Positions 16,356 through 24,631 of a stretch of DNA of 64,000 nt are shown here, one piece after another. How positions within the stretch are numbered: the stretch's first letter is position 1; every line of letters begins with the position of its first letter. The notes below the pieces were generated by a model, which saw only the letters and a program-made list of their open reading frames with translations, was not told the DNA's origin and did not search any database. The stretch comes from CAVQGZ01 sp964400785 (GTDB lineage Bacteria > Actinomycetota > Actinomycetes > Jiangellales > Jiangellaceae), in contig CAYNWB010000007.1 in the NCBI GenBank assembly GCA_964400785.1, positions 9,821 through 73,820 of the forward strand, read 5' to 3'. Made by a program: the position numbers and the translations under genes.

Positions 16356-18662
16356 GTGGCAGACCAGGTCACCCACCCTGTCGTGCCCGACGCGGCGCCG
16401 ACGCCGCAGTCGGCGCCACGCGGGGTTCGCTCACGCCTGGCCCGGCTCACCTCACCCCGTCCGACCAGCGACCCGGCGCTGGAGCCCCTGCTGCGCACCG
16501 TTCGCAGCACCCACCCGCGCGCGGACGTCTCGGTGATCACCAAGGCCTACCAGGTGGCGTCCGAGGCCCATCGGGGGCAGCTGCGCAAGAGCGGCGAGCC
16601 GTACATCACGCACCCGCTGGCGGTGGCGATGATCCTGGCCGAGCTCGGGCTGACGGCGCCCACCCTGGCAGCGGCCCTGCTGCACGACACCGTCGAGGAC
16701 ACCGGCTACGGCCTCGACCAGCTGCGTGCCGACTTCGGCGACGAGATCGCCATGCTCGTCGACGGCGTCACCAAGCTCGACAAGGTCACCTATGGTCAGG
16801 CAGCCCAGGCCGAGACCCTGCGCAAGATGGTCATCGCGATGGCCCGCGACATCAGGGTGCTGCTCATCAAGCTGGCCGACCGGCTGCACAACGCCCGCAC
16901 CTGGCGCTACGTCAGCCGGGAGAGCGCCCAGCGCAAGGCGCGCGAGACCTTGGAGATCTACGCACCACTGGCGCACCGGCTCGGCATGAACAAGATCAAG
17001 TGGGAGCTCGAGGACCTCTCGTTCGCCACCCTGCACCCCAAGATCTACGACGAGATCGTGCGCCTCGTGGCCGAGCGGGCCCCCGCCCGTGACGAGTACC
17101 TGGCCTCGGTGATCGACCAGGTGCAGGCCGACCTGCGCGACGCCAAGATCCGCGCGACGGTGACGGGCCGGCCGAAGCACTACTACTCGATCTACCAGAA
17201 GATGGTCGTGCGGGGCCGCGACTTCACCGACATCTACGACCTCATCGGCATCCGGGTACTCGTGGAGAGCGTGCGCGACTGCTACGCGGTGCTCGGCATC
17301 CTGCACGCCCGGTGGAACCCGGTGCCGGGTCGGTTCAAGGACTGGATCGCCAAGGCGAAGTTCAACATGTACCAGTCGCTGCACACCACGGTCATCGGTC
17401 CCGGGGGCAAGCCCGTCGAGCTGCAGATCCGCACCTACACGATGCACCAGCGCGCCGAGTACGGCGTGGCGGCGCACTGGAAGTACAAGGAGCTCTCGCC
17501 GCAGGCCTGGGGCCACGAGCGCCCGTCCGGGGACGACGGCGTCTCCGACATGGCGTGGCTGCGGCAGCTTCTCGAGTGGCAGAAGGAGATCTCCGACCCC
17601 GGGGAGTTCCTGGAGTCGCTGCGCTTCGAGGTCAGCTCGACCGAGGTCTACGTCTTCACCCCCGGTGGCGACATCAAGCCTCTGCCGACGGGGGCCACAC
17701 CGGTCGACTTCGCCTACGCCGTGCACACCGAGGTGGGGCACCGCTGCATCGGCGCCAAGGTCAACGGACGACTGGCCCCGCTGGACTCCGTGCTCGACAA
17801 CGGCGACATCGTCGAGGTCATCACGTCCAAGGCCGAGGGCGCGGGTCCCAGCCGCGACTGGCTCGGCTTCGTGGCCAGCGCCCGCTCGCGCAACAAGATC
17901 AAGCAGTGGTTCTCCAAGGAGCGGCGCGAGGAGGCGATCGAGCGGGGCAAGGACTCGATCGCACGCGCGATGCGCAAGCAGGACCTGCCGCTGCAGCGGC
18001 TGATGAGCAAGGACACCCTGACCGCCGTCGCTGCGGAGCTGCGCTACACCGACATCCCCAGCCTGTACGCAGCTGTCGGTGAGGGGCAGGTGTCGGCCCA
18101 GTCCGTCGTCGAGCGAGTGGTGCACAGCCTCGGAGGTGCGGAGGGCACCAGCGAGGACGCCGCCGAAGCGCTACGACCGAGCGGTGGCAGACGTCGGCGT
18201 CGGGCCAGTACCGACCCCGGTGTGGTGGTGAACGGCGCCACGGACGTGTGGGTGCGGCTCGCCCGCTGCTGCACCCCTGTGCCCGGTGACGAGATCGTCG
18301 GGTTCGTCACCCGGGGCAACGGGGTCTCGGTGCACCGGCGCACCTGCGCCTCCATCGCCACGATGGGGGACGCCGCCGAGCGCCTGATCGACGTGGCCTG
18401 GACCGCAGGCGCGGCGTCGATGTTCCTCGTCGCCATCCAGGTGGACGCACTCGACCGCAACCGGCTGCTGGCCGACATCACCCAGGTGCTGTCCGACCAG
18501 CACGTCAACATCCTCTCCGCGCATGTCACCACCAACCGTGACCGGGTCGCGAAGAGCCGCTTCACCTTCGAGATGGCCGATCCCGCTCACCTCGACCACG
18601 TGCTGAAGGCGGTGCGCACCGTGGACGGCGTGTTCGACGTCTTCCGCGTCGACCACACCTGA
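16356..18662 (+). CDS. rel: Bifunctional (p)ppGpp synthetase/hydrolase (Rel)
   Basis: Stringent-response enzyme of 768 aa. The hydrolase HD domain includes H110-D111 in LLHDTVEDTGYG. The synthetase domain carries RFKD at 326-329, the RXKD form of bifunctional Rel/SpoT enzymes and not the acidic EXDD form of synthesis-only RelA. A TGS domain follows (VYVFTPGGDIKPLPTGATP), then a conserved CCTPVPGD segment and a C-terminal ACT domain from about residue 690. GTG 16356 has a strong GAGGAGG site. The last codons lie 7 nt from a convergent DUF349 gene. Confidence 0.96.
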   Translation: MADQVTHPVVPDAAPTPQSAPRGVRSRLARLTSPRPTSDPALEPLLRTVRSTHPRADVSVITKAYQVASEAHRGQLRKSGEPYITHPLAVAMILAELGLTAPTLAAALLHDTVEDTGYGLDQLRADFGDEIAMLVDGVTKLDKVTYGQAAQAETLRKMVIAMARDIRVLLIKLADRLHNARTWRYVSRESAQRKARETLEIYAPLAHRLGMNKIKWELEDLSFATLHPKIYDEIVRLVAERAPARDEYLASVIDQVQADLRDAKIRATVTGRPKHYYSIYQKMVVRGRDFTDIYDLIGIRVLVESVRDCYAVLGILHARWNPVPGRFKDWIAKAKFNMYQSLHTTVIGPGGKPVELQIRTYTMHQRAEYGVAAHWKYKELSPQAWGHERPSGDDGVSDMAWLRQLLEWQKEISDPGEFLESLRFEVSSTEVYVFTPGGDIKPLPTGATPVDFAYAVHTEVGHRCIGAKVNGRLAPLDSVLDNGDIVEVITSKAEGAGPSRDWLGFVASARSRNKIKQWFSKERREEAIERGKDSIARAMRKQDLPLQRLMSKDTLTAVAAELRYTDIPSLYAAVGEGQVSAQSVVERVVHSLGGAEGTSEDAAEALRPSGGRRRRRASTDPGVVVNGATDVWVRLARCCTPVPGDEIVGFVTRGNGVSVHRRTCASIATMGDAAERLIDVAWTAGAASMFLVAIQVDALDRNRLLADITQVLSDQHVNILSAHVTTNRDRVAKSRFTFEMADPAHLDHVLKAVRTVDGVFDVFRVDHT

Positions 18663-18669
18663 GAGGCGC

Positions 18670-19917
18670 TCAGCCGCCGAACTCCGCCAGCGTCGCCTCC
18701 GCCTGCTCCAGCCAGGCCCGCCGGGCCGCGATCGCCTCGTCGGCCGCAGCGACGTCCTTCGACCGGCCGGCTGCCTGGGCCGCCTCGCGGTCTCGCCCCA
18801 GGCTCGCCAGCGACTCCCGCAGCTGGCTCACTGTGGACTCGGCACGGGCCCGGGCCTCGGGGTTCGAGCGGCGCCACGAGTCCTGCGCGGCGGCGTCGAC
18901 GGCCTGCTCCACGGCCCGCATGCGCTGCTCGACCTCGCGCACGGCGTCGCGGGGCACCTTGCCCGCGGCAGCGAAGCGATCCTGCAGGCCACGCAGCCGG
19001 GCCCGGGTCGTCCGGGGGTCGTCGACCGGCAGCAGGGCCTCGGCCTCGACCAGGATCGCGCGCTTGACCTCGAGGTTCGAGCGCAGCTGTGCGTCCTGCT
19101 CGGCGTTGGCGGCCTCGCGGGCGGAGAAGAACGCGTCCTGAGCCGCGCGGAACTGCGTCCACAGGGCGTCGTCGACGTCCTTGGGAGCCCGGCCCGCCGA
19201 CTTCCACCGTGTCATCAGGTCACGCATGGCGGCGCTCGTGGGTCCCCAGTCGGTGGAGGTGGCCAGCTGCTCGGCCTCGGCGATGATCGCCTGCTTCTCG
19301 GCCTGGGCGGCCCGGCGTTGCTGGGTCAGCTCGGCGAAGTGCGCCTTGCGTCGGCGGGTGTAGGCGGTGCGCGCCACCGAGAACCGGTGCCAGAGCTCGT
19401 CGTCGGTGCGGCGGTCGAGCCGTGGCAGCTGTTTCCACTCCGTGAGCAGGTCCCGCAGCCGGGTGACCCCGGCGCGCCAGTCGTCGGACTGCCCGATCGC
19501 CTCGGCCTCCGCTGCGATGGACTCCTTGCGTTGCCTGGCCTGCTCCAGCGCGGCCGTCCGCGCAGCCCGGCGCTCCTCGCGGCGACGCTCGATCGCGGTG
19601 TCCAGGGCGTCCAGACGGGTGAGCAGCCCCTGCAGGTCGCCGATCGCAGCAGCCGACGTGATGGACTGCCGCAGCGTGGTCGCCGTTGCGGCCGCTGCGT
19701 CCGGCGACGTCGCTCCCGAGCTCAGCCGCTGCTCGAGCAGGGCCACCTGCGTCTGCAGGTCGTCGTAGCGGCGGACGAAGAACTCCAGGCCCTGCTGCGG
19801 CTCGTCGGCCTGCCACGACCCGACCACGCGCTCACCGTCGGCCGTGCGCACGTAGGCCGTGCCGTCGGCCGTGACACGACCCCACTCGTTGGCGGCTGCC
19901 TGCCCGGGCTCGGTCAC
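18670..19917 (-). CDS. DUF349 coiled-coil protein
   Basis: 415-aa soluble helical protein built from repeated DUF349 units; repeats are easy to see around WKQLPRLDRRTDDELWHRF and WKSAGRAPKDVDDALWTQF. No catalytic motif or membrane segment. Residues 1-60 form a short beta-like lead containing WGRVTADGTAYVRT. GTG 19917 overlaps the stop of the cyclophilin gene by GTGA, so the pair is translationally coupled. The family is widespread in actinobacteria next to rel, but its role is unknown; proximity to ppGpp metabolism is suggestive only. Confidence 0.88.
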   Translation of the reverse strand: MTEPGQAAANEWGRVTADGTAYVRTADGERVVGSWQADEPQQGLEFFVRRYDDLQTQVALLEQRLSSGATSPDAAAATATTLRQSITSAAAIGDLQGLLTRLDALDTAIERRREERRAARTAALEQARQRKESIAAEAEAIGQSDDWRAGVTRLRDLLTEWKQLPRLDRRTDDELWHRFSVARTAYTRRRKAHFAELTQQRRAAQAEKQAIIAEAEQLATSTDWGPTSAAMRDLMTRWKSAGRAPKDVDDALWTQFRAAQDAFFSAREAANAEQDAQLRSNLEVKRAILVEAEALLPVDDPRTTRARLRGLQDRFAAAGKVPRDAVREVEQRMRAVEQAVDAAAQDSWRRSNPEARARAESTVSQLRESLASLGRDREAAQAAGRSKDVAAADEAIAARRAWLEQAEATLAEFGG

Positions 19918-20708
19918 GACTCGCTCCTCTCGACGACCAGGTCGTCCACCTGTGCACCGGCCGCCGGTGCTCCGTCGCTGCCGCCCTCGACCGTACCGGC
20001 CGAGGCGATCGCGGTGACCACCTCGAGACCGTCGGTGACGCGGCCCACCACCGTGTACTGCGGCGGCAGCTCGCTGTCGGCGTGCACGACGAAGAACTGG
20101 CTGCCGGTGCTGGCCGGCAGCCCGGTGTTGGCCATGGCGACCGTTCCGGCGGGGTAGGTCGCCCCATCGAGGTTCTCCTCCGCGAAGCGGTACCCCGGGC
20201 CCCCGGTGCCGGTGCCCGAGGGGTCCCCGCACTGCAGCACCCCCAGGGTCGGTGAGGTCGTGAGCCGGTGGCAGACGGTGTCGTCGAAGAAGTCGGCAGC
20301 CGCGAGAAAGTCCCACGAGCCGACCGTGCACGGCGCGGCCGTCGCGTCGAGCTCCATCGTGACCGGCTCACCGTTGAGCGTGAGCACAGCGGTGGCACGA
20401 CCGAGGTCGCCGGGATCGGCGGGGGGCCGCCCGACGTCGGTGGTCGTCGCCGGGTCGCCGGGGTCGTCGACGTAGGTGCACGAGCCCGGCTGCTGCGTCG
20501 GCGCCGCCGCCTGTGAGCCGCTCGCCGAGCCGGAGCGCAGGCTGGCGACCACGCCGACGACGGTGGTGAGCACCAGCGCGCCGACGACAGCCGCCACGAC
20601 GACCTGCGTGCGTCGTCGCCGGCGCCGCTGCGCCGTCTCACGCCTCTGCTGCTGACGGTGCGCCTTCTGCTGGGCCAGCTCGCGGCGTCGCTTGTCGTTC
20701 GTGGTCAT
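19914..20708 (-). CDS. Membrane-anchored cyclophilin-type peptidyl-prolyl isomerase
   Basis: 264 aa: basic N-terminus (about residues 4-34), one transmembrane helix (QVVVAAVVGALVLTTVVGVV, about 35-54), a low-complexity linker, then a cyclophilin domain beginning near residue 95 with LNGEPVTMELD and including GPGYRFAEENLDG, GTVAMANTG and SQFFVVHAD. It probably assists folding of proteins outside the membrane. It corresponds by position and architecture to mycobacterial ppiB (Rv2582). ATG 20708 is supported by a TAGACT -10 just upstream on its strand. The upstream open frame to 21368 is chance antisense to the hydrolase gene. Confidence 0.92.
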   Translation of the reverse strand: MTTNDKRRRELAQQKAHRQQQRRETAQRRRRRRTQVVVAAVVGALVLTTVVGVVASLRSGSASGSQAAAPTQQPGSCTYVDDPGDPATTTDVGRPPADPGDLGRATAVLTLNGEPVTMELDATAAPCTVGSWDFLAAADFFDDTVCHRLTTSPTLGVLQCGDPSGTGTGGPGYRFAEENLDGATYPAGTVAMANTGLPASTGSQFFVVHADSELPPQYTVVGRVTDGLEVVTAIASAGTVEGGSDGAPAAGAQVDDLVVERSES

Positions 20709-20719
20709 AGTGGCCTGCG

Positions 20720-20745
20720 AGTCTAGGTCTGTGTCCCGGTAGCCT
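20720..20745. promoter_or_regulatory. Divergent promoter pair, cyclophilin and hydrolase genes
   Basis: Only 45 nt separate two divergent start codons. On the reverse strand TAGACT (20725 down to 20720) lies 11 nt before the ATG at 20708. On the forward strand TAGCCT (20740-20745) lies 8 nt before the ATG at 20754. Both would give very short or absent 5' leaders. Strengths of the -35 regions are poor. Confidence 0.5.
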
Positions 20746-20753
20746 TCACCCCC

Positions 20754-21452
20754 ATGCTCGTCGTCGGCTTTCCTGCTGCTGCGTTCGGCACGAACTGCTT
20801 CGTGCTGGCACCGGCACCGGGCCAGGAGTGCGTCGTCGTCGACCCGGGGATCGGCGTCGTCGACCATCTGGAGCAGGTTCTCACCGAGCACCGGCTCAAG
20901 CCCGCGGCCGTGCTGCTCACCCACGGGCACCTCGACCACGTCTACTCCGTCACGCCCGTGTGCGGGGCCCACGGTGTCGCCGCGGTGATCCACCCCGACG
21001 ACCGGTACCGGCTCGCCGACCCGGTCTCGACCCTCGACCCGTCCTTGGTGTCGATGATGGAGCAGCACTTCGGGGCGAGCGCCCGGTGGCGCGAGCCAGA
21101 CGACATCGAGCTCGTGACGGACGGGCAGCTTCTCGACGTGGCGGGCATGACCCTCGCCGTCGACCACGCACCCGGGCACACCGAGGGGTCGGTCATGTTC
21201 CGTACCGGGTCGCCCTCGACCGGCGACCTGCTGCTGTCGGGCGACGTGCTGTTCGCCGGGTCGATCGGGCGCACCGACCTGCCGGGCGGCGACCCGGCCG
21301 CGATGTGGCGCAGCCTGGCGACCAAGGTGCTGCCGCTGGCGGACGACATGGTCGTGCTGCCCGGGCACGGTCCGCAGACGACGATCGGTCGTGAGCGGGC
21401 GAGCAACCCCTTCCTGGCCGAGGCGGCCAGGCTCGGGCGCGCCGGGGCATGA
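20754..21452 (+). CDS. Metallo-beta-lactamase-fold hydrolase (glyoxalase II-like)
   Basis: 232 aa with the metal-binding signature THGHLDH (H57, H59, D61, H62), further ligand histidines in APGHTEGSVMF and PGHGPQT. This is the fold of hydroxyacylglutathione hydrolase-like thioesterases; actinobacteria usually lack glutathione, so the thiol ester substrate is uncertain (mycothiol conjugates are one option). Position between the cyclophilin and hisS matches Rv2581c of M. tuberculosis. hisS overlaps its stop by ATGA. Confidence 0.92.
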   Translation: MLVVGFPAAAFGTNCFVLAPAPGQECVVVDPGIGVVDHLEQVLTEHRLKPAAVLLTHGHLDHVYSVTPVCGAHGVAAVIHPDDRYRLADPVSTLDPSLVSMMEQHFGASARWREPDDIELVTDGQLLDVAGMTLAVDHAPGHTEGSVMFRTGSPSTGDLLLSGDVLFAGSIGRTDLPGGDPAAMWRSLATKVLPLADDMVVLPGHGPQTTIGRERASNPFLAEAARLGRAGA

Positions 21453-22819
21453 GCCGACCCCGTCCCGTGTCGGGGTTCCCGGAGTGGAGTCCCGCCGACC
21501 AGGCCGTCGAGCAGCTCGTGGTCGACGGGCTGCGCCGCACCTTCGAGCTGCACGGCTTCGCCCCGCTGCGCACGCGCGCCGTCGAGCCCGTGCCCGTGCT
21601 GCTCGGCAAGGGTGAGACCGACAAGGAGATCTACCTGCTGAGACGGCTGCAGGCCGACTCCCACGGCCCTGAGGGCCTCGACGACGACGCTCTCGGCCTG
21701 CACTTCGACCTCACCGTGCCGCTGGCCCGCTACGTGCTGGAGAACACCGGTCACCTGACGTTCCCCTACCGCCGCTACCAGATCCAGTCGGTCTGGCGGG
21801 GAGAGCGGCCCCAGGAGGGCCGGTACCGGGAGTTCGTCCAGGCCGACATCGACATCGTGGGCGACGGGACGCTGCCCTTCCACCACGAGGTCGAGGTGGC
21901 GCTGGTGGCCGCGGAGGCCTTGTCGTCCCTGCCGATCCCGCCGATCCGCATGCGGGTGAACAACCGCAAGGTCGCCGAGGGTTTCTACGCCGGGCTCGGG
22001 CTGGCCGACACGGCCGGCGTGCTGCGGGTGATGGACAAGATCGACAAGGTCGGGGCTGCGGCCGTCACCGACATGCTCACCCGGACGCTCGGCGCCACAC
22101 CGGCGCAGGCGGAGGCCTGCGTGCGCTTCGCCGGCATCGTCGGGCACCCCGGCACCGGCATGCAGCCGGTGCTGGCGGACGTCGCCTGCCTCGGGGTGCA
22201 GCACCCGCTGCTGCAGCAGGGCCTGGACGAGCTCACCCGTGTCGTGCAGGCCGCTGAGCAGGCAGTGCCGGGGGTGCTGGTCGCCGACCTGTCGATCGCG
22301 CGGGGCCTGGACTACTACACGGGAACGGTGTTCGAGACCCACCTGGTGGGCCACGAGGGTCTGGGGTCGATCTGCTCCGGGGGTCGCTACGACGAGCTCG
22401 CCCGGGACGGCGACCGCGTGTTCCCCGGTGTGGGCATCTCGGTCGGGGTCACCCGCCTCGTGGGTGCTCTCCTCGGCCGCGGTCTTCTCCGCGCGCAGCG
22501 CACCGTGCCGAGTGCCGTCCTGGTGGCCGTCGTCGACGAGCAGCAGCGCCCGGCCTCCGACGCGGTCGCGGCACGGCTGCGACGCCGCGGCATCCCCACC
22601 GAGGTGGCTCCCACGGCAGCGAAGTTCGGCAAGCAGATCCGCCACGCCGACCGCAGGGGCATACCGTTCGTCTGGTTCCCCGGTGAGGCCGGCTCCGACG
22701 GCGAGGTCAAGGACATCCGGTCCGGCGAGCAGGGGGCGGCCGACCCCGACACCTGGCGGCCTCCGGCGACCGACATGCTGCCCACCCTGCACCCGACCAC
22801 CCCCGAGGAGTCCTCGTGA
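21449..22819 (+). CDS. hisS: Histidine--tRNA ligase
   Basis: Class II synthetase of 456 aa charging tRNA-His. Motif 2 region: YPYRRYQIQSVWRGERPQEGR (core residues RYQIQSVWRGERPQ), histidine-specific motif IARGLDYYTGTVFE near residue 290, motif 3 around VGISVGVTRLVGALL, followed by the anticodon-binding domain. ATG 21449 lies in an ATGA overlap with the hydrolase gene. aspS follows with overlapping start and stop, the conserved hisS-aspS pair. Confidence 0.96.
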   Translation: MSRPRPVSGFPEWSPADQAVEQLVVDGLRRTFELHGFAPLRTRAVEPVPVLLGKGETDKEIYLLRRLQADSHGPEGLDDDALGLHFDLTVPLARYVLENTGHLTFPYRRYQIQSVWRGERPQEGRYREFVQADIDIVGDGTLPFHHEVEVALVAAEALSSLPIPPIRMRVNNRKVAEGFYAGLGLADTAGVLRVMDKIDKVGAAAVTDMLTRTLGATPAQAEACVRFAGIVGHPGTGMQPVLADVACLGVQHPLLQQGLDELTRVVQAAEQAVPGVLVADLSIARGLDYYTGTVFETHLVGHEGLGSICSGGRYDELARDGDRVFPGVGISVGVTRLVGALLGRGLLRAQRTVPSAVLVAVVDEQQRPASDAVAARLRRRGIPTEVAPTAAKFGKQIRHADRRGIPFVWFPGEAGSDGEVKDIRSGEQGAADPDTWRPPATDMLPTLHPTTPEESS

Positions 22820-24618
22820 TGCGCACCCACGGCGCCGGAACGCTGCGTGAGTCCCAGGCTGCCGAGACGGTGACCCTGGCCGGGTGGGTGGCCCGCCGGC
22901 GCGACCACGGCGGGGTCACGTTCGTCGACGTCCGCGACGCCACGGGCGTCGTGCAGGTGGTGCTGCGCGACGAGCAGGCTGCGGCCGGCCTACGTCCGGA
23001 GTCGTGCGTGCGCATCGTCGGTGACGTGCGGGTGCGACCTGCGGGCAACGAGAACCCCGACCTGCCGACCGGGGCGGTCGAGGTGGTCGCCGACGACGTG
23101 GAGCTGCTCAGCGCCGCAGCTGCGCTGCCGTTCCCCGTCGAGGACAGCCACGCCGGGTCGGTCGGGGAGGAGATCCGGCTGCGGCACCGCTACCTCGACC
23201 TGCGCCGCCCGGGTCCCGCCCGCGCGCTGCGGATGCGCTCGGAGGTCAGCCGGATCGCCCGCGACGTGCTGCACCGTGAAGGGTTCGTCGAGGTGGAGAC
23301 ACCGACGCTGACGCGCTCGACTCCGGAGGGCGCCCGCGACTTCCTGGTGCCCGTGCGCCTGCAGCCCGGGCACTGGTACGCCCTGCCGCAGAGCCCGCAG
23401 CTGTTCAAGCAGCTGCTCATGGTGGCCGGCCTCGAGCGCTACTACCAGATTGCTCGCTGCTACCGCGACGAGGACTTTCGCGCCGACCGGCAGCCGGAGT
23501 TCACCCAGCTCGACGTCGAGATGTCGTTCGTCGACGTCGAGGACGTCATCGGCCTCGCCGAGCGGCTGTTCACGGCGCTGTGGTCGGGCATCGTCGGCTA
23601 CGACATCCCGACCCCCATCGACCGCATCACCTACGCCGACGCCATGGCCCGCTTCGGCACCGACAAGCCCGACCTTCGGTTCGGCCTCGAGCTGGTCGAC
23701 ATGACGGGCGTGTTCGCCGGCACCGAGTTCCGGGTGTTCCAGGCCGCGTACGTGGGCGCGGTGCGCATGCCAGGCGGGGCGTCGCAGACCCGCAAGCAGC
23801 TCGACGCCTGGCAGGACTGGGCCAAGGCACGGGGGGCCCGCGGCCTGGCCTACCTGCTCGTGCAGCCGGACGGCTCCCTCACCGGGCCGGTGGCCAAGAA
23901 CCTGAGCGAGGCCGAGCGTGCCGCTGCCGTGTCGGCCGCCGGTGCGCAGCCGGGGGACTGCCTGTTCTTCGCCGCCGGCGAGCCCGGGGCCGCGCAGTCG
24001 CTGCTGGGGGCGGCCCGGCTGGAGATCGGCACCCGACTCGACCTCGTCGACGACGACGCCTGGTCGTTCGTGTGGGTGGTGGACGCGCCCATGTTCGAGT
24101 GGGACCACGACGACGCCCGGTGGAACGCCGTGCACCACCCCTTCACCGCTCCGAACGCCGACTGGGCCGAGGCGTTCGTGCAGTCACCCGGTGACGCGCT
24201 GGCCGACGCCTACGACCTGGTCTGCAACGGCAACGAGCTCGGCGGCGGCTCCATCCGTATCCACCGGGCGCAGATGCAGGAGCAGGTGTTCGCCGTCCTC
24301 GGCATCGACGAGGACGAGGCGCGGGAGAAGTTCGGCTTTCTGCTCGAGGCCTTCGCCTACGGCCCCCCGCCGCACGGCGGGATCGCCTTCGGCTGGGACC
24401 GCATCGTCATGCTGCTCGCCGGCGCGGACTCGCTGCGAGACGTCATCGCCTTCCCGAAGACCGGCGCCGGCTACGACCCGTTGACGGGGGCGCCCACCCC
24501 GATCACCGCGGCCCAGCGGGCCGAGGCCGGCATCGACGCGGTGCCCAGCGACGCCGAGCAGGCTGTGGCGGGCAACGCCCCTCGCCACGCCGTCATCGCC
24601 GACGAGCGCCGCAACTGA
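22816..24618 (+). CDS. aspS: Aspartate--tRNA(Asp/Asn) ligase
   Basis: Class II bacterial-type AspRS, 600 aa, with N-terminal OB-fold anticodon domain, catalytic core and a GAD insertion. The anticodon-domain segment RRRDHGGV carries H31 and G33, the combination found in non-discriminating enzymes such as those of mycobacteria and Pseudomonas; E. coli has RRRDLGSL. It is therefore predicted to charge both tRNA-Asp and tRNA-Asn, needing GatCAB to amidate the latter. GTG 22816 sits 5 nt after GAGGAG; ATG 22819 is an equally possible start. Its 3' end faces the reverse-strand MMPL gene. Confidence 0.96.
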   Translation: MMRTHGAGTLRESQAAETVTLAGWVARRRDHGGVTFVDVRDATGVVQVVLRDEQAAAGLRPESCVRIVGDVRVRPAGNENPDLPTGAVEVVADDVELLSAAAALPFPVEDSHAGSVGEEIRLRHRYLDLRRPGPARALRMRSEVSRIARDVLHREGFVEVETPTLTRSTPEGARDFLVPVRLQPGHWYALPQSPQLFKQLLMVAGLERYYQIARCYRDEDFRADRQPEFTQLDVEMSFVDVEDVIGLAERLFTALWSGIVGYDIPTPIDRITYADAMARFGTDKPDLRFGLELVDMTGVFAGTEFRVFQAAYVGAVRMPGGASQTRKQLDAWQDWAKARGARGLAYLLVQPDGSLTGPVAKNLSEAERAAAVSAAGAQPGDCLFFAAGEPGAAQSLLGAARLEIGTRLDLVDDDAWSFVWVVDAPMFEWDHDDARWNAVHHPFTAPNADWAEAFVQSPGDALADAYDLVCNGNELGGGSIRIHRAQMQEQVFAVLGIDEDEAREKFGFLLEAFAYGPPPHGGIAFGWDRIVMLLAGADSLRDVIAFPKTGAGYDPLTGAPTPITAAQRAEAGIDAVPSDAEQAVAGNAPRHAVIADERRN

Positions 24619-24631
24619 CGCCCGGCGCCGC

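Noticed and set aside
18655..18675. Bidirectional terminator between rel and the DUF349 gene
   Set aside because: Only a 3-bp stem could be drawn and there is no T tract; the other convergent junctions (2400-2405, 24619-24631, 37267-37295, 41351-41405) also show none that I can support.
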